Source: Candidatus Gastranaerophilales bacterium
GTDB lineage: Bacteria; Cyanobacteriota; Vampirovibrionia; Gastranaerophilales; Gastranaerophilaceae
DNA: 43,057 bases
NCBI GenBank assembly: GCA_905236055.1
Contig: CAJOOA010000044.1
Coordinates: forward strand, 1 to 43,057
Reading direction: 5' to 3'
Below the pieces are notes generated by a model that saw nothing but the letters and a program-made list of their open reading frames with translations, made no database searches and was not told the DNA's origin. The stretch's first letter is position 1. Every line of letters begins with the position of its first letter. The translations under genes and the position numbers were made by a program. This document shows positions 16,701 to 24,059 of this stretch, one piece after another.

Positions 16701-19396
16701 TTTCCGATATCAATTCGGTAATGATATCTGTATGGAATTCTCAATCTGAGAAGAATCATAAACAAATTGATGAAATCGCCGATAGGTTAAAAGGCATTTT
16801 GGATAATAATATTGAGGCAACATCGGCTGATTATGCAGTTCTTAAGGAAAAACTTGAGGGATTTACCGAAGATTTGAAATCGACTAACGAATTAATGACA
16901 CAGAATCTTCGGGCACAATTAGAGGACATGATGAAGTACATGGATTCAATAATTGATGTACAGACTCAGGAATCAGATGCGCATATTGATGAATTTATCA
17001 AGTTAATAAATGAGCTGATGACCAAGAATAGTGAACTTGATGATAAGATACAAGCTTTGCAGGAAAGCACAGCTAATTTGAACCAAAATGTTGAAGAAAA
17101 GTCATCTGTTGGGGTTGAGGCGATAAATGCAGCGGCTGCAAAATTATGCGAACAGTTAGAACTGGAAAAAGAAGCAGTATCTGCGGTAAAGGATTTTGTA
17201 TCAAATGCAATGCAGAATAAATTAAAAAATATTTCTGCCGACATAGAAAAAGAAACTGACGCAATTATAGCAGAATTGATGGAACAGTTTGAAATTATTA
17301 AACAATCTCAACAAGACGTTGCCACTCAAATAACTGCCGGATTGGAATCAGTAGTAGAAACGCACGTATATAACAATATCGAGGATTTAAAATCATATCT
17401 TGATATAAAAACCGATAATTCCGTATTGACGGAAAAAATGGATAATTTAAAGGTGGAAATAACTGCATTGATGGATAATGCGGTTACGGATTTGGATAAA
17501 ATGTTGAATGCGGATGTTTTCACTTCTGCGCTTTCGGATTACAGAGTCGCAAATGAAATTCTTATAAATTCTGCTGTGGATCGGATTAATGAAAAAATTG
17601 CAAACTTCATTGGCGAAACTGCAATGCATACTTCTGAAGAGCTTGGGACAGAATTAAAGAGCATTGAAAATAAACTCGCCATGTTTGATAAGGGCTTTGT
17701 AGATACAATTGTTGATAAATATGAAGAAATAAAACTTGAGTCTAACAAGTGCAATGCTTATCTTGATGAAGTTAATAAATTGGTTAAGAGTGTATTTACT
17801 GAATTTCAAGATATTAAAGGCGATTTGAGTTCTACTATAGGCAGATTGTCCGATAATATTAAGATTCTTTCAGATAATACAAATTCCGGACTTAAACAGT
17901 TAAATGATTGCTTTGAACGTTTACGTGCTCAGATTTCAAATCGAGCTTTGGATGAAGCATTCCAAGCATCAATAAATAAACAAATTAATTCATTAGAAGA
18001 TTTAATTAAAGAGCAATCTTCATACATTGAAGATATAAATGACTTATGCGGTATCTCTTTGCCTGATCTTACAGAATTGGGAACTATAATAAAAGGTTCG
18101 GTACTTGAATCATTGGATAAGCTCAATCAAAAAACCGAAGATATTTCGGATATGATGGGTAAGCAAAAGTTAGCGGAATCAATTGAAGCTGCTTTAAAGA
18201 ATACTAAAGCAGATATTATAACCCAGTTCTTAAACATATTTAATCAAATATCTTTTGTTGCAGAGCAAGAGGAGATAATTGATTACATACAAGACAGACA
18301 CGATGAATTGATTACAATTCTGAGTCATATAGTAACAACAACATCTGATTTATCATCAGTAAAAGACAGTGTTTCTGTAATGAGCGACAAAATGGAATCG
18401 CTTCGCGATGAAATTGGTCAGATAAATGAAAAAATAACGAATATCATTTCGGCTGACGGAGATGTTGATTATGTATATAGTCTTCAGGATTTAGAGTCAG
18501 ATATCGCTAATTTCAGAATAGTTCTTAAAAATATGCAAGATAATACGCCTGAGTATGGAAATGAGCTTGAAAATTTAATGTCTTCAACAGAAAAAGTGTA
18601 TAAACTTGTTGAGTCAATTAAAGACGAATTACCAACCAAAGATGCTTTTGAAAATCTTACCGAAGATATAGTAAGCATAAGTTCTCGTACGAATAAGTTA
18701 ATACTAGCGTCTGATGAATCATATAAAGCATTACATGATAATTTGCAAGATTTTAAACTTGTAATCAATGACCTTGATGAAAGAACACGTAATTTCGCAC
18801 ACGAATCAGGTATGGACAGAATTGATTCCAAATTAAATGCTCTTAATACGATGGTTCAGAACGGGGCAAAGACTAATCAGGTATTTAATCAAGTATTTGA
18901 ATATATAGCAGAGTGGATTGATAGTGCCGGCTCTCAAATAAATGCTATATCTGACAGAGTTGAGATGCTTGACGATATAGGTCAGATAAAAGTTATGCTT
19001 GCCGATTTGAAATCCGAAGCAGAGGATAATTCTGAGAATGTTGAACTTATTGAATCTTTGGGAAATGTTTTCGATAAACAAGCCAGAAAAATTGCCTCTC
19101 TTGAAGCGAAATTGGATAAAATCATTGTTGAAAATACTATAAATAACAACAAGAACAAGATTGACATGAAGCCGATGGAAGATACTTTAAACAAGTTCTT
19201 GACGGCAATTGGAGATAAAATAACTTCACAACAGGAAAAAATTAATACCTTAGAGACGCAACTTGAAAGAGTTGCAGGCATGTTGGAAGAAAAAGACACT
19301 GCTCAATTGACGAAAAAGATGGGCGGTATGGACAGACAAATAGCCAAATTAAATAAAAGTATTGAAAAAATAGCATCTCATGTTGTTGAAAAATAA
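13742..19396 (+). CDS. Giant coiled-coil protein (about 1880 aa), unknown function
   Basis: One unbroken frame of 1890 codons; I prefer the Met7 start (MADIDNLAEINENF) because the upstream ATG would leave only about 13 nt of leader, though neither has a clear ribosome site. There is no signal peptide and no membrane segment. The whole length is acidic and rich in Lys, Glu, Asp, Ser, Ile and Leu with heptad spacing, Gly and Pro being scarce, so it is predicted to be a long rod of some 200 kDa. The C-terminus ends in regular coiled coil (QEKINTLETQLERVAGMLEE). The many minus-strand ORFs opposite it are shadows caused by this composition. It overlaps glcD by 17 bases, so it heads a plus-strand operon. 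A cytoskeletal or chromosome- or surface-organising role is possible but not shown. Confidence 0.9.
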   Translation: MADIDNLAEINENFDTVKTLLNSIRAQGILNTSDVDKLLSGINAKLEKINTEEDIDLIKVFLTELKKSLDERYGVLVSKFGAIESLFSNLLKNSNELTKASELKELFDIVATNLSVFSREVVSQKEALTDITLRLDALRSDDSQKKDIIKNITLLKPDLDRLNNGFDTIVLSLNDNFKTLAKTLSTIDKTEYLDRFSGSLNNIETSSAALLSALQMLDKKTGDVDNLVKELATKSDIEATGRNISELKLLNQGISESINGINNHYSKIDGLADKIDASVNVIAGLKSLLEEAEDKNERVVLENIERLNNLVDEIKDNRSFEDFKAALVLGLNEISENFAAADKKLNLNAEVAESVLEMLRTLDVNTSFSRILSAIESDKSEIKGHIEDKIQDFKSLSESNLSKIVQNISVSADDLSAKMAQSKSEISAICADGFGSIVGDITELKKTVTELDENNVSSNNAMFSNITDRFNLFESALKESLETQENVAKNAAEKLCEQVENIKNFSGVLDYKMDSSVVEISNMKMMFESLKASVDDVLALNFVGTVKDLRADIYASKQDLSIALDSSCNNVSENVKNDINSKYQLIIGKLDSVEDEFTKTQTAALNCVKDILDKVMASLVDITSYVSEAKEFPLEEIDKKISGISDVVKDANLNYIDAVRDIVEVIRVQIENDIKSIEEDANRRMSLMSDKLDKNTEYLKDEIRTSCEKLLESSKLYEEIKDLINLNTVDNSNGFEKMLQNINNVNSEFDNKLSVLKSALLDKITDVKTEFFKDSADKISEVKLESEDLLSKNVQKVSDIADDLKSNIMSVASKNDKTREAALEQMQVEFNDIKTKIETLAEDNSGSRTGALAKILENFVSLKDYFQSLNSQTSTNIDNKIEMIIEYFESVKAILKKVDENVDGDMTRQLSIIESNFESLISQMTILNEKAEQSLVEKINDEYKNISSQIDENVTQKLEEYKTKIESIFGELLEKTQDQSSYMQEKISDINSVMISVWNSQSEKNHKQIDEIADRLKGILDNNIEATSADYAVLKEKLEGFTEDLKSTNELMTQNLRAQLEDMMKYMDSIIDVQTQESDAHIDEFIKLINELMTKNSELDDKIQALQESTANLNQNVEEKSSVGVEAINAAAAKLCEQLELEKEAVSAVKDFVSNAMQNKLKNISADIEKETDAIIAELMEQFEIIKQSQQDVATQITAGLESVVETHVYNNIEDLKSYLDIKTDNSVLTEKMDNLKVEITALMDNAVTDLDKMLNADVFTSALSDYRVANEILINSAVDRINEKIANFIGETAMHTSEELGTELKSIENKLAMFDKGFVDTIVDKYEEIKLESNKCNAYLDEVNKLVKSVFTEFQDIKGDLSSTIGRLSDNIKILSDNTNSGLKQLNDCFERLRAQISNRALDEAFQASINKQINSLEDLIKEQSSYIEDINDLCGISLPDLTELGTIIKGSVLESLDKLNQKTEDISDMMGKQKLAESIEAALKNTKADIITQFLNIFNQISFVAEQEEIIDYIQDRHDELITILSHIVTTTSDLSSVKDSVSVMSDKMESLRDEIGQINEKITNIISADGDVDYVYSLQDLESDIANFRIVLKNMQDNTPEYGNELENLMSSTEKVYKLVESIKDELPTKDAFENLTEDIVSISSRTNKLILASDESYKALHDNLQDFKLVINDLDERTRNFAHESGMDRIDSKLNALNTMVQNGAKTNQVFNQVFEYIAEWIDSAGSQINAISDRVEMLDDIGQIKVMLADLKSEAEDNSENVELIESLGNVFDKQARKIASLEAKLDKIIVENTINNNKNKIDMKPMEDTLNKFLTAIGDKITSQQEKINTLETQLERVAGMLEEKDTAQLTKKMGGMDRQIAKLNKSIEKIASHVVEK

Positions 19397-20774
19397 ACTA
19401 CAAGAAATTAAAACGTTACTTAACAGCAATAACATTCTTACCTGCGAGGAGGAATGTTATTGTTATGCGGAAGATGCTTCAAATTTAATTAAACCGACAG
19501 CAAAGCCGGATTTGGTTGTATTTGCCGAAACGGTTGATGATGTTCGAAATATTTTAAAGTATTCATACGAACACGAAATACCTGTTATTTCCAGGGGCGC
19601 CGGAACAAATATGGTGGGTTCTTGCGTATGTGATACAGGCGGCATTGTTTTAAACTTTTCCAAGATGAATAAAATTCTAGAAATTGATTCTGTGAATATG
19701 ACGGCAAAGGTTCAGCCGGGAGTCGTTTTGGGAGATTTAAAAGCGGCAGCGGAAAAAGAGGGCTTATTTTTCCCGCCGGACCCCTCGAATTATTCGGTAT
19801 CAACTATTGGCGGGGCCATTGCCCAATCTTCCGGCGGGGCTTTAGGATTTAAATACGGAACAATAAAAGATTATGTGGTTTCTCTAAAGGTTGTTGTATC
19901 AGACGGACGGCTTATGACTTTGGGTGCGGATACTTCAAAGGATTCAGTAGGGTATCACTTAGCACAATTAATGGTGGGAAGCGAGGGAACTCTCGGTGTA
20001 ATTGTGGAGGCAACGCTGAAATTGATTCCAAAACCCGATGAAATAAAGGCAATTTCTGCATATTACGACGATATTGCTTGCTGTATGAATGCTGTAAATG
20101 CGGTTATTGCCGGTAGAGTCGCGCCTGCTGCAATCGACTTTATGGATAATAATGCAATAAAAGCCGTTGAAGATTATACAAAAGCCGGTCTAAATACAAA
20201 CAAAGAATGTTTGCTTTTGATTTCAATTGACGGCCAAAAATCTTCAGTGGAATATCAAACGGATATGGTAAAGGAAATACTTGAAAAATCTAATGCAACT
20301 GAGATAAGAATTTCTCAAAACCCTGATGAATATGATTTAATATGGAATGCCAGACGTTCTTCTTTTGCGGCTGCTGCGAGACTGGCGCCGGATGTTGTAA
20401 CTGATGACATAATAGTTCCAAAACAAAACTTGGCACAGATGGCAAATATTTGTAAATCGATTGCCGAAAAATATAACCTGAAGATGTGTTTGATAGGACA
20501 TGCCGGAGATGGTAATCTTCATCCGCAAATTGCCTTAAATCTCGAGAATGAAGCAGAGTTTAAAAATTGTGCTGATGCAAGGGCGGAAATGTACAAAGAA
20601 GTAATCGGGCTGGGCGGAACAATTTCTGCGGAACATGGTGTCGGACTTGAGAAAAAGGATTATATCAAGAACGTTGTTGACAGTACCGCTCTTGAGTATA
20701 TGATAATGATAAAACGGATTTTTGATCCGAAAAACATATTAAATCCGGGAAAAATTTTTAATATAGATAATTAA
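19380..20774 (+). CDS. glcD: FAD-linked oxidase, GlcD family (glycolate/D-lactate dehydrogenase)
   Basis: A 464-residue flavoprotein that oxidises a 2-hydroxy acid such as glycolate or D-lactate. The FAD-binding PCMH domain spans about 45-220 with SRGAGTNMVG and PPDPSNYSVSTIGGAIAQSS. The C-terminal FAD-oxidase domain carries GHAGDGNLHP and GGTISAEHGVGL, diagnostic of the GlcD/D-LDH group. No glcE or iron-sulfur glcF partner is adjacent, so the electron acceptor is unknown and D-lactate dehydrogenase is a good alternative. The ATG lies inside the end of the giant gene (17-base overlap) without a clear ribosome site, pointing to translational coupling. cutA follows after 17 bases. Confidence 0.92.
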   Translation: MLLKNKLQEIKTLLNSNNILTCEEECYCYAEDASNLIKPTAKPDLVVFAETVDDVRNILKYSYEHEIPVISRGAGTNMVGSCVCDTGGIVLNFSKMNKILEIDSVNMTAKVQPGVVLGDLKAAAEKEGLFFPPDPSNYSVSTIGGAIAQSSGGALGFKYGTIKDYVVSLKVVVSDGRLMTLGADTSKDSVGYHLAQLMVGSEGTLGVIVEATLKLIPKPDEIKAISAYYDDIACCMNAVNAVIAGRVAPAAIDFMDNNAIKAVEDYTKAGLNTNKECLLLISIDGQKSSVEYQTDMVKEILEKSNATEIRISQNPDEYDLIWNARRSSFAAAARLAPDVVTDDIIVPKQNLAQMANICKSIAEKYNLKMCLIGHAGDGNLHPQIALNLENEAEFKNCADARAEMYKEVIGLGGTISAEHGVGLEKKDYIKNVVDSTALEYMIMIKRIFDPKNILNPGKIFNIDN

Positions 20775-20791
20775 ATATAAGAGGTGGCTAT

Positions 20792-21109
20792 ATGGATATC
20801 GTTGTTGTTTATTGTACAGTGCCTAACAAGCAATTGGCTAAAGAGATTACAAAAGTTTTAATGAAGCACAAGCTTGCGGCGTGTGTATCTATGATAGAAA
20901 ATATTAAATCCACATTCTCTTGGGAAGGTGAGATTTGTAAAGAAACAGAAGTTTTAATGATGATAAAAACACGACGTGCAAATTACGGAAAAATAAAACT
21001 CGTAATTGAGGATATGCATTCTTATAATATCCCCGAAATTATAGCACTTCCTATAGTTGATTGTTCCGAGGATTACCTTAAATGGCTGATAAAAGAGACA
21101 GAATCTTAG
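20792..21109 (+). CDS. cutA: CutA1 divalent-cation tolerance protein
   Basis: A 105-residue cytoplasmic trimeric protein of the CutA1 family. It was linked to copper tolerance in E. coli but its general role is still unclear. Family features are VVYCTVPNKQLAKEITKVL at the N-terminus, the LAACVSMIENIKSTFSWEG core and LMMIKTRR. The length is normal. GAGGTGG precedes the ATG. The next gene begins 28 bases before its stop, so the two are coupled. Confidence 0.95.
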   Translation: MDIVVVYCTVPNKQLAKEITKVLMKHKLAACVSMIENIKSTFSWEGEICKETEVLMMIKTRRANYGKIKLVIEDMHSYNIPEIIALPIVDCSEDYLKWLIKETES

Positions 21110-21879
21110 AATTATCAGATTATGCAAAATCACTCGGAATAGCCGTCAACATAGGTAAAAATAAAGCGCGTGGGAATAAGGGTTTTTTTAAAACCAACGA
21201 TCGCTTTTACAGAATTGATATAGCGGAAAATTTGCCTGAAGATGAGGTTTTGCGAGTTCTTGTTCACGAGCTTGTCCACTATGCACATTATAACCATGAT
21301 AAGAGCTTAAAATCTTTGGATTTTGTATTTAATGACAGATTTTCTGATTTCGAAGATGATTTGCTTACCCTTACAGTAGATGCAGTTCCCAAATATATGG
21401 CTGACAAGCTTTTTTCAGAAAGAAATTCTTTAAAAAATAGTATAAATGAATATTCAAAACTAATAAAAAGCATATATCCGGATATAAAATTAAGCGATAA
21501 AAATAACAAAATCGAAAAACAGATAAAAAAATCCCCATATAAATATTTACTAAAATATGACAAAGTAAAGGTTTTATCCGGTTTTTCATTTAAAATATTT
21601 TCAATTGATTCAATAAAGAAAGATTTTTCTGATATTAGTCAAGAACATATAAATTATTTAAAATTAAATTCTTTAAAACGATGCCTGAACCGTGTTAACG
21701 CTAAAATATCAAAACTAAACCGCTATTACAATTCACCTTCCGAATTATTAGCTCGTTCTTTCGAATATTTTATTTTTAAACCGGAATATATGAAGCAAAA
21801 AACACCCAAGCTCTTTGAATATTATGTGGAAAAAACCAATAAAATCAATATTATTTCTGATTTAATAAAATTTTTTTAA
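21082..21879 (+). CDS. Predicted HExxH metallopeptidase-like protein
   Basis: A 265-residue soluble protein with the zinc-peptidase motif HELVHYAH at residues 62-69 (His62, Glu63, His66), set after a short strand as in the IrrE/ImmA-like (M78) or SprT-like groups. The rest is Lys/Ser/Tyr-rich and helical and does not match a family I can name. A candidate third ligand is not obvious; the conserved-looking SPSELLARSFEYF near residue 215-225 might supply a Glu, as an LLAR(S/A)FE-type helix does in some phage-type peptidases. Its start overlaps cutA by 28 bases with a GAGGA site upstream. No helix-turn-helix partner is adjacent. Proteolytic activity is inferred from the motif only. Confidence 0.75.
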   Translation: MADKRDRILELSDYAKSLGIAVNIGKNKARGNKGFFKTNDRFYRIDIAENLPEDEVLRVLVHELVHYAHYNHDKSLKSLDFVFNDRFSDFEDDLLTLTVDAVPKYMADKLFSERNSLKNSINEYSKLIKSIYPDIKLSDKNNKIEKQIKKSPYKYLLKYDKVKVLSGFSFKIFSIDSIKKDFSDISQEHINYLKLNSLKRCLNRVNAKISKLNRYYNSPSELLARSFEYFIFKPEYMKQKTPKLFEYYVEKTNKINIISDLIKFF

Positions 21880-21969
21880 ATTTTGTAAACTTTTATTGAA
21901 TATCCAGCAAAAAATCTTTTTATTTGTTTTAATTTGTGTATAATAGAACAAGGAAGAAAAAAGATTAAC

Positions 21970-22830
21970 ATGTTACAAGACATATTAAATATAAATAAGA
22001 CCTCCAACAATACAAGATACATGTCAAAAACGTCAGAATTAACTGACGCGCTTGAGGATTATTTATTTAATATTTTTGATAAAGAACTGAATGAACCAAA
22101 TTCAGTTCTTTTGTCATATAAACCATTCGTAATAAAGAAGATTGCGGCATATATATCAGGTAAAATACAAATGCCCGCATCTATTGGTATTACGGGCGAA
22201 ACAGCAAGCGGAAAGTCCACTATCACAATGGATTTGATTGAAACTATAGAATCTTTCGGGGCTGAATTCGGCATACCGGATATCATAACAAGGGTTAATA
22301 CTGATGATTATTACTATGATCGTTCCGACATGGTAAAAGCCGCAGGAAGTTTTTCGGAGTTTGCTAAGCATTATGATCTAGACAGCCCCGATGCGTTAGA
22401 GCTTGAGCTTATGAAAGAGCATATAACAGAGCTTCTTTCCGGCAAAGAGGTTTATCTTCCTAAGTATGATATGAGCGGTACGGCTATACGATATGATAAT
22501 CATACTTTAGCAAGACCTTCCCAAGTTATCATTTCAGAGGGCTTGTTTACATTGACAAACAAAGTCAGAGATGCTTTTAATTTTAAAATTTATGTTGATA
22601 TACCCGAAAATATTAAGAAAGACAGATTCTTTATCAGGGCTAATGAAAGGGGTTTGGGCGATTCTGCAGAAATTATTTACGCAAATGCAAATAAAAAAGC
22701 AGATTTTTATATTAAGCCATGTAAGGATATTGCAGATATTGTTTTGTCGGGCGCAGCTGACAGAATTAAGTATAAAAACTTCTTAAATAAAATTATCGGA
22801 GTTATTCAGGAAATATACTTTTTTGAGTAA
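21970..22830 (+). CDS. Uridine kinase-like P-loop kinase
   Basis: A P-loop kinase of the uridine kinase/phosphoribulokinase family. The Walker A motif is GETASGKST (76-84), followed by RVNTDDYYYDR (the DDFY-type substrate loop) and a later ISEGLFTL strand typical of uridine kinases. With 286 residues it is longer than standard Udk (about 210) because of a 65-residue N-terminal extension. The ORF track begins at a TTG (21934) that lies within a TGTATAAT promoter element, so I take the ATG at 21970 as the start. The AAGGAAG upstream is somewhat distant (13 bases). The substrate may be uridine or another small molecule. A DMT transporter gene follows after 6 bases. Confidence 0.85.
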   Translation: MLQDILNINKTSNNTRYMSKTSELTDALEDYLFNIFDKELNEPNSVLLSYKPFVIKKIAAYISGKIQMPASIGITGETASGKSTITMDLIETIESFGAEFGIPDIITRVNTDDYYYDRSDMVKAAGSFSEFAKHYDLDSPDALELELMKEHITELLSGKEVYLPKYDMSGTAIRYDNHTLARPSQVIISEGLFTLTNKVRDAFNFKIYVDIPENIKKDRFFIRANERGLGDSAEIIYANANKKADFYIKPCKDIADIVLSGAADRIKYKNFLNKIIGVIQEIYFFE

Positions 22831-22836
22831 AAAGAT

Positions 22837-23655
22837 ATGATTAATTTACTTTTAGGAATCTCTGCAAGGATATTTTCAAACTCTTTTCTTAATGTTTTTC
22901 AGAAATTTCTGACAAATTCAGGTGAAAAATCTTCTGTTGTTAACTTTTACACATATTTAGGTTTGACGGTTTTTGGCTTTATAGTTTGTCCGACTTCGTT
23001 TTTCAGCCAAACGCTATGTATTAATGTTTTAATTATGGGTTTGTTAGGCGCATTGGGAAATTATTATATAATAAAGGCACTTTCCTTAGGCGATTTATCC
23101 GAATTGGCTCCTATAAATGCATATAAGCCGGTGGTTGCTTTAATTTTCGGAATCTTTATAGTAGACGAAATTCCCGGACTTAAAGAAATTTTAGGAATTA
23201 TATTAATAATTATGGGAACAATTATTTTGTTGAGTAAAAAATTATCCAATTCAAAAGCCGTATTTTACAGGATATTGGCACTATTATTTTCAGGGGCAGA
23301 GGCATTATTTATAAAAAAAGTTATTTTACTTTCTGATATAAATTCCGCATTTTTATACTGGGCAGTTGCGGGGCTTATTTTTTCAATGTTTATAGCATTT
23401 AAAAATCCGTTAAAAATATCATTGCCCAATATTAAATACCAACTTATATTAATCCTTATGGCAGGAATAATGCAATATTCAACAAATTATGTATTTGCAA
23501 GGATGAATGTAGCGTATGCTTTAGCGCTATTTCAGCTATCCGTTTTGCTCAGTGTGTTTTTGGGTGTAAATATATTTAAAGAAAAAGAACTTGTAAGAAA
23601 GCTCGCCGGCTCACTAATTATGATATTTGGGGCAGCCGTGATTATATTAAACTAA
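22837..23655 (+). CDS. EamA/DMT superfamily transporter
   Basis: A 272-residue inner-membrane protein with about ten membrane helices in two halves, each resembling an EamA (drug/metabolite transporter) domain. Typical signs are GALGNYYIIKALSLGDLSEL followed by APINAYKPVVALIFGIFIVDE in the first half and ARMNVAYALALFQLSVLLSV in the second. The substrate cannot be told from sequence. It lies 6 bases after the kinase gene, so a joint role (for example salvage or efflux of a nucleoside-like compound) is possible but unproven. Its end overlaps the end of the convergent STAS gene by 9 bases. Confidence 0.88.
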   Translation: MINLLLGISARIFSNSFLNVFQKFLTNSGEKSSVVNFYTYLGLTVFGFIVCPTSFFSQTLCINVLIMGLLGALGNYYIIKALSLGDLSELAPINAYKPVVALIFGIFIVDEIPGLKEILGIILIIMGTIILLSKKLSNSKAVFYRILALLFSGAEALFIKKVILLSDINSAFLYWAVAGLIFSMFIAFKNPLKISLPNIKYQLILILMAGIMQYSTNYVFARMNVAYALALFQLSVLLSVFLGVNIFKEKELVRKLAGSLIMIFGAAVIILN

Positions 23656-23982
23656 TTGGAATTCTCTGTTAATCAGGCGTCTTGTTTGGTTCTGAAAATC
23701 ATTTTCTGAAACGTACAAATTCACAACCTTATCCAATTTCATAATATTGAACAGAGCAAAAATATCAGACGGTATATTAAAAATTGCAATTTGTTTCGTT
23801 TTGGCACTTGTTTTCAATGCCTCTATAAAATCAATAGTGCAGTCATAAACATACTTTAAGTCGATTCCGACCTGTCTTGTTTCTGCAGAAATTTCTTTTA
23901 ATAATCTTGCGGATTCCCTATAATCCAACTTACCGTCTAAAGGGGCAAATATACATATTTTTTCATTGTCTCGAATTTCCAT
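23647..23982 (-). CDS. STAS-domain-like protein lacking the usual phosphorylated serine
   Basis: A 111-residue single-domain protein with the STAS (anti-sigma antagonist) pattern: an N-terminal strand pair (KICIFAPLDGKLD), a helix, the loop-strand YDCTIDFIEAL, then KTKQIAIFNIPSDIFALFNIMKLDKVVNLY. In SpoIIAA-type proteins the loop carries D-S-(S/T)-G; here it reads FIEAL (residues 52-56), so the phospho-acceptor Ser appears missing. It may therefore act as a constitutive partner or in a different complex. No anti-sigma kinase is adjacent. There is no ribosome-binding site; a TATTAT -10-like box 7 bases before the ATG suggests a leaderless message. A hairpin lies immediately upstream. Confidence 0.75.
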   Translation of the reverse strand: MEIRDNEKICIFAPLDGKLDYRESARLLKEISAETRQVGIDLKYVYDCTIDFIEALKTSAKTKQIAIFNIPSDIFALFNIMKLDKVVNLYVSENDFQNQTRRLINREFQLV

Positions 23983-23993
23983 AACAACATAAT

Positions 23994-24025
23994 AACGGCA
24001 ATAATCTTTTAAGATAATTACCGTT
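23994..24025 (-). terminator. Hairpin between valS and the STAS gene
   Basis: A 15-bp stem with two imperfect pairs (AACGGTAATTATCTT/AAGATTATTGCCGTT on the minus strand) lies 35 bases after the valS stop and 12 bases before the STAS gene. The T-rich follow-on is interrupted, so it may be a partial terminator or a control of the STAS gene. Confidence 0.5.
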
Positions 24026-24059
24026 AATTATGAATATTCTACAACTAAAGTTTAAAATG

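Noticed and set aside
13696-19299. More than a dozen minus-strand ORFs (60-123 aa) opposite the giant coiled-coil gene
   Set aside because: They are Ser/Leu/Phe-rich shadows expected from the complement of Glu/Lys/Asp-rich codons; none has a ribosome site or recognisable sequence.
21881-21898. Further HLR1-like site before the uridine-kinase-like gene
   Set aside because: Only one unit (TTTACAAA on minus) is present; the second half-site is TCAATAAA.
21934-21969. TTG start for the uridine-kinase-like ORF
   Set aside because: The extra codons cover a TATAAT box and are not part of the family fold; ATG at 21970 is better.
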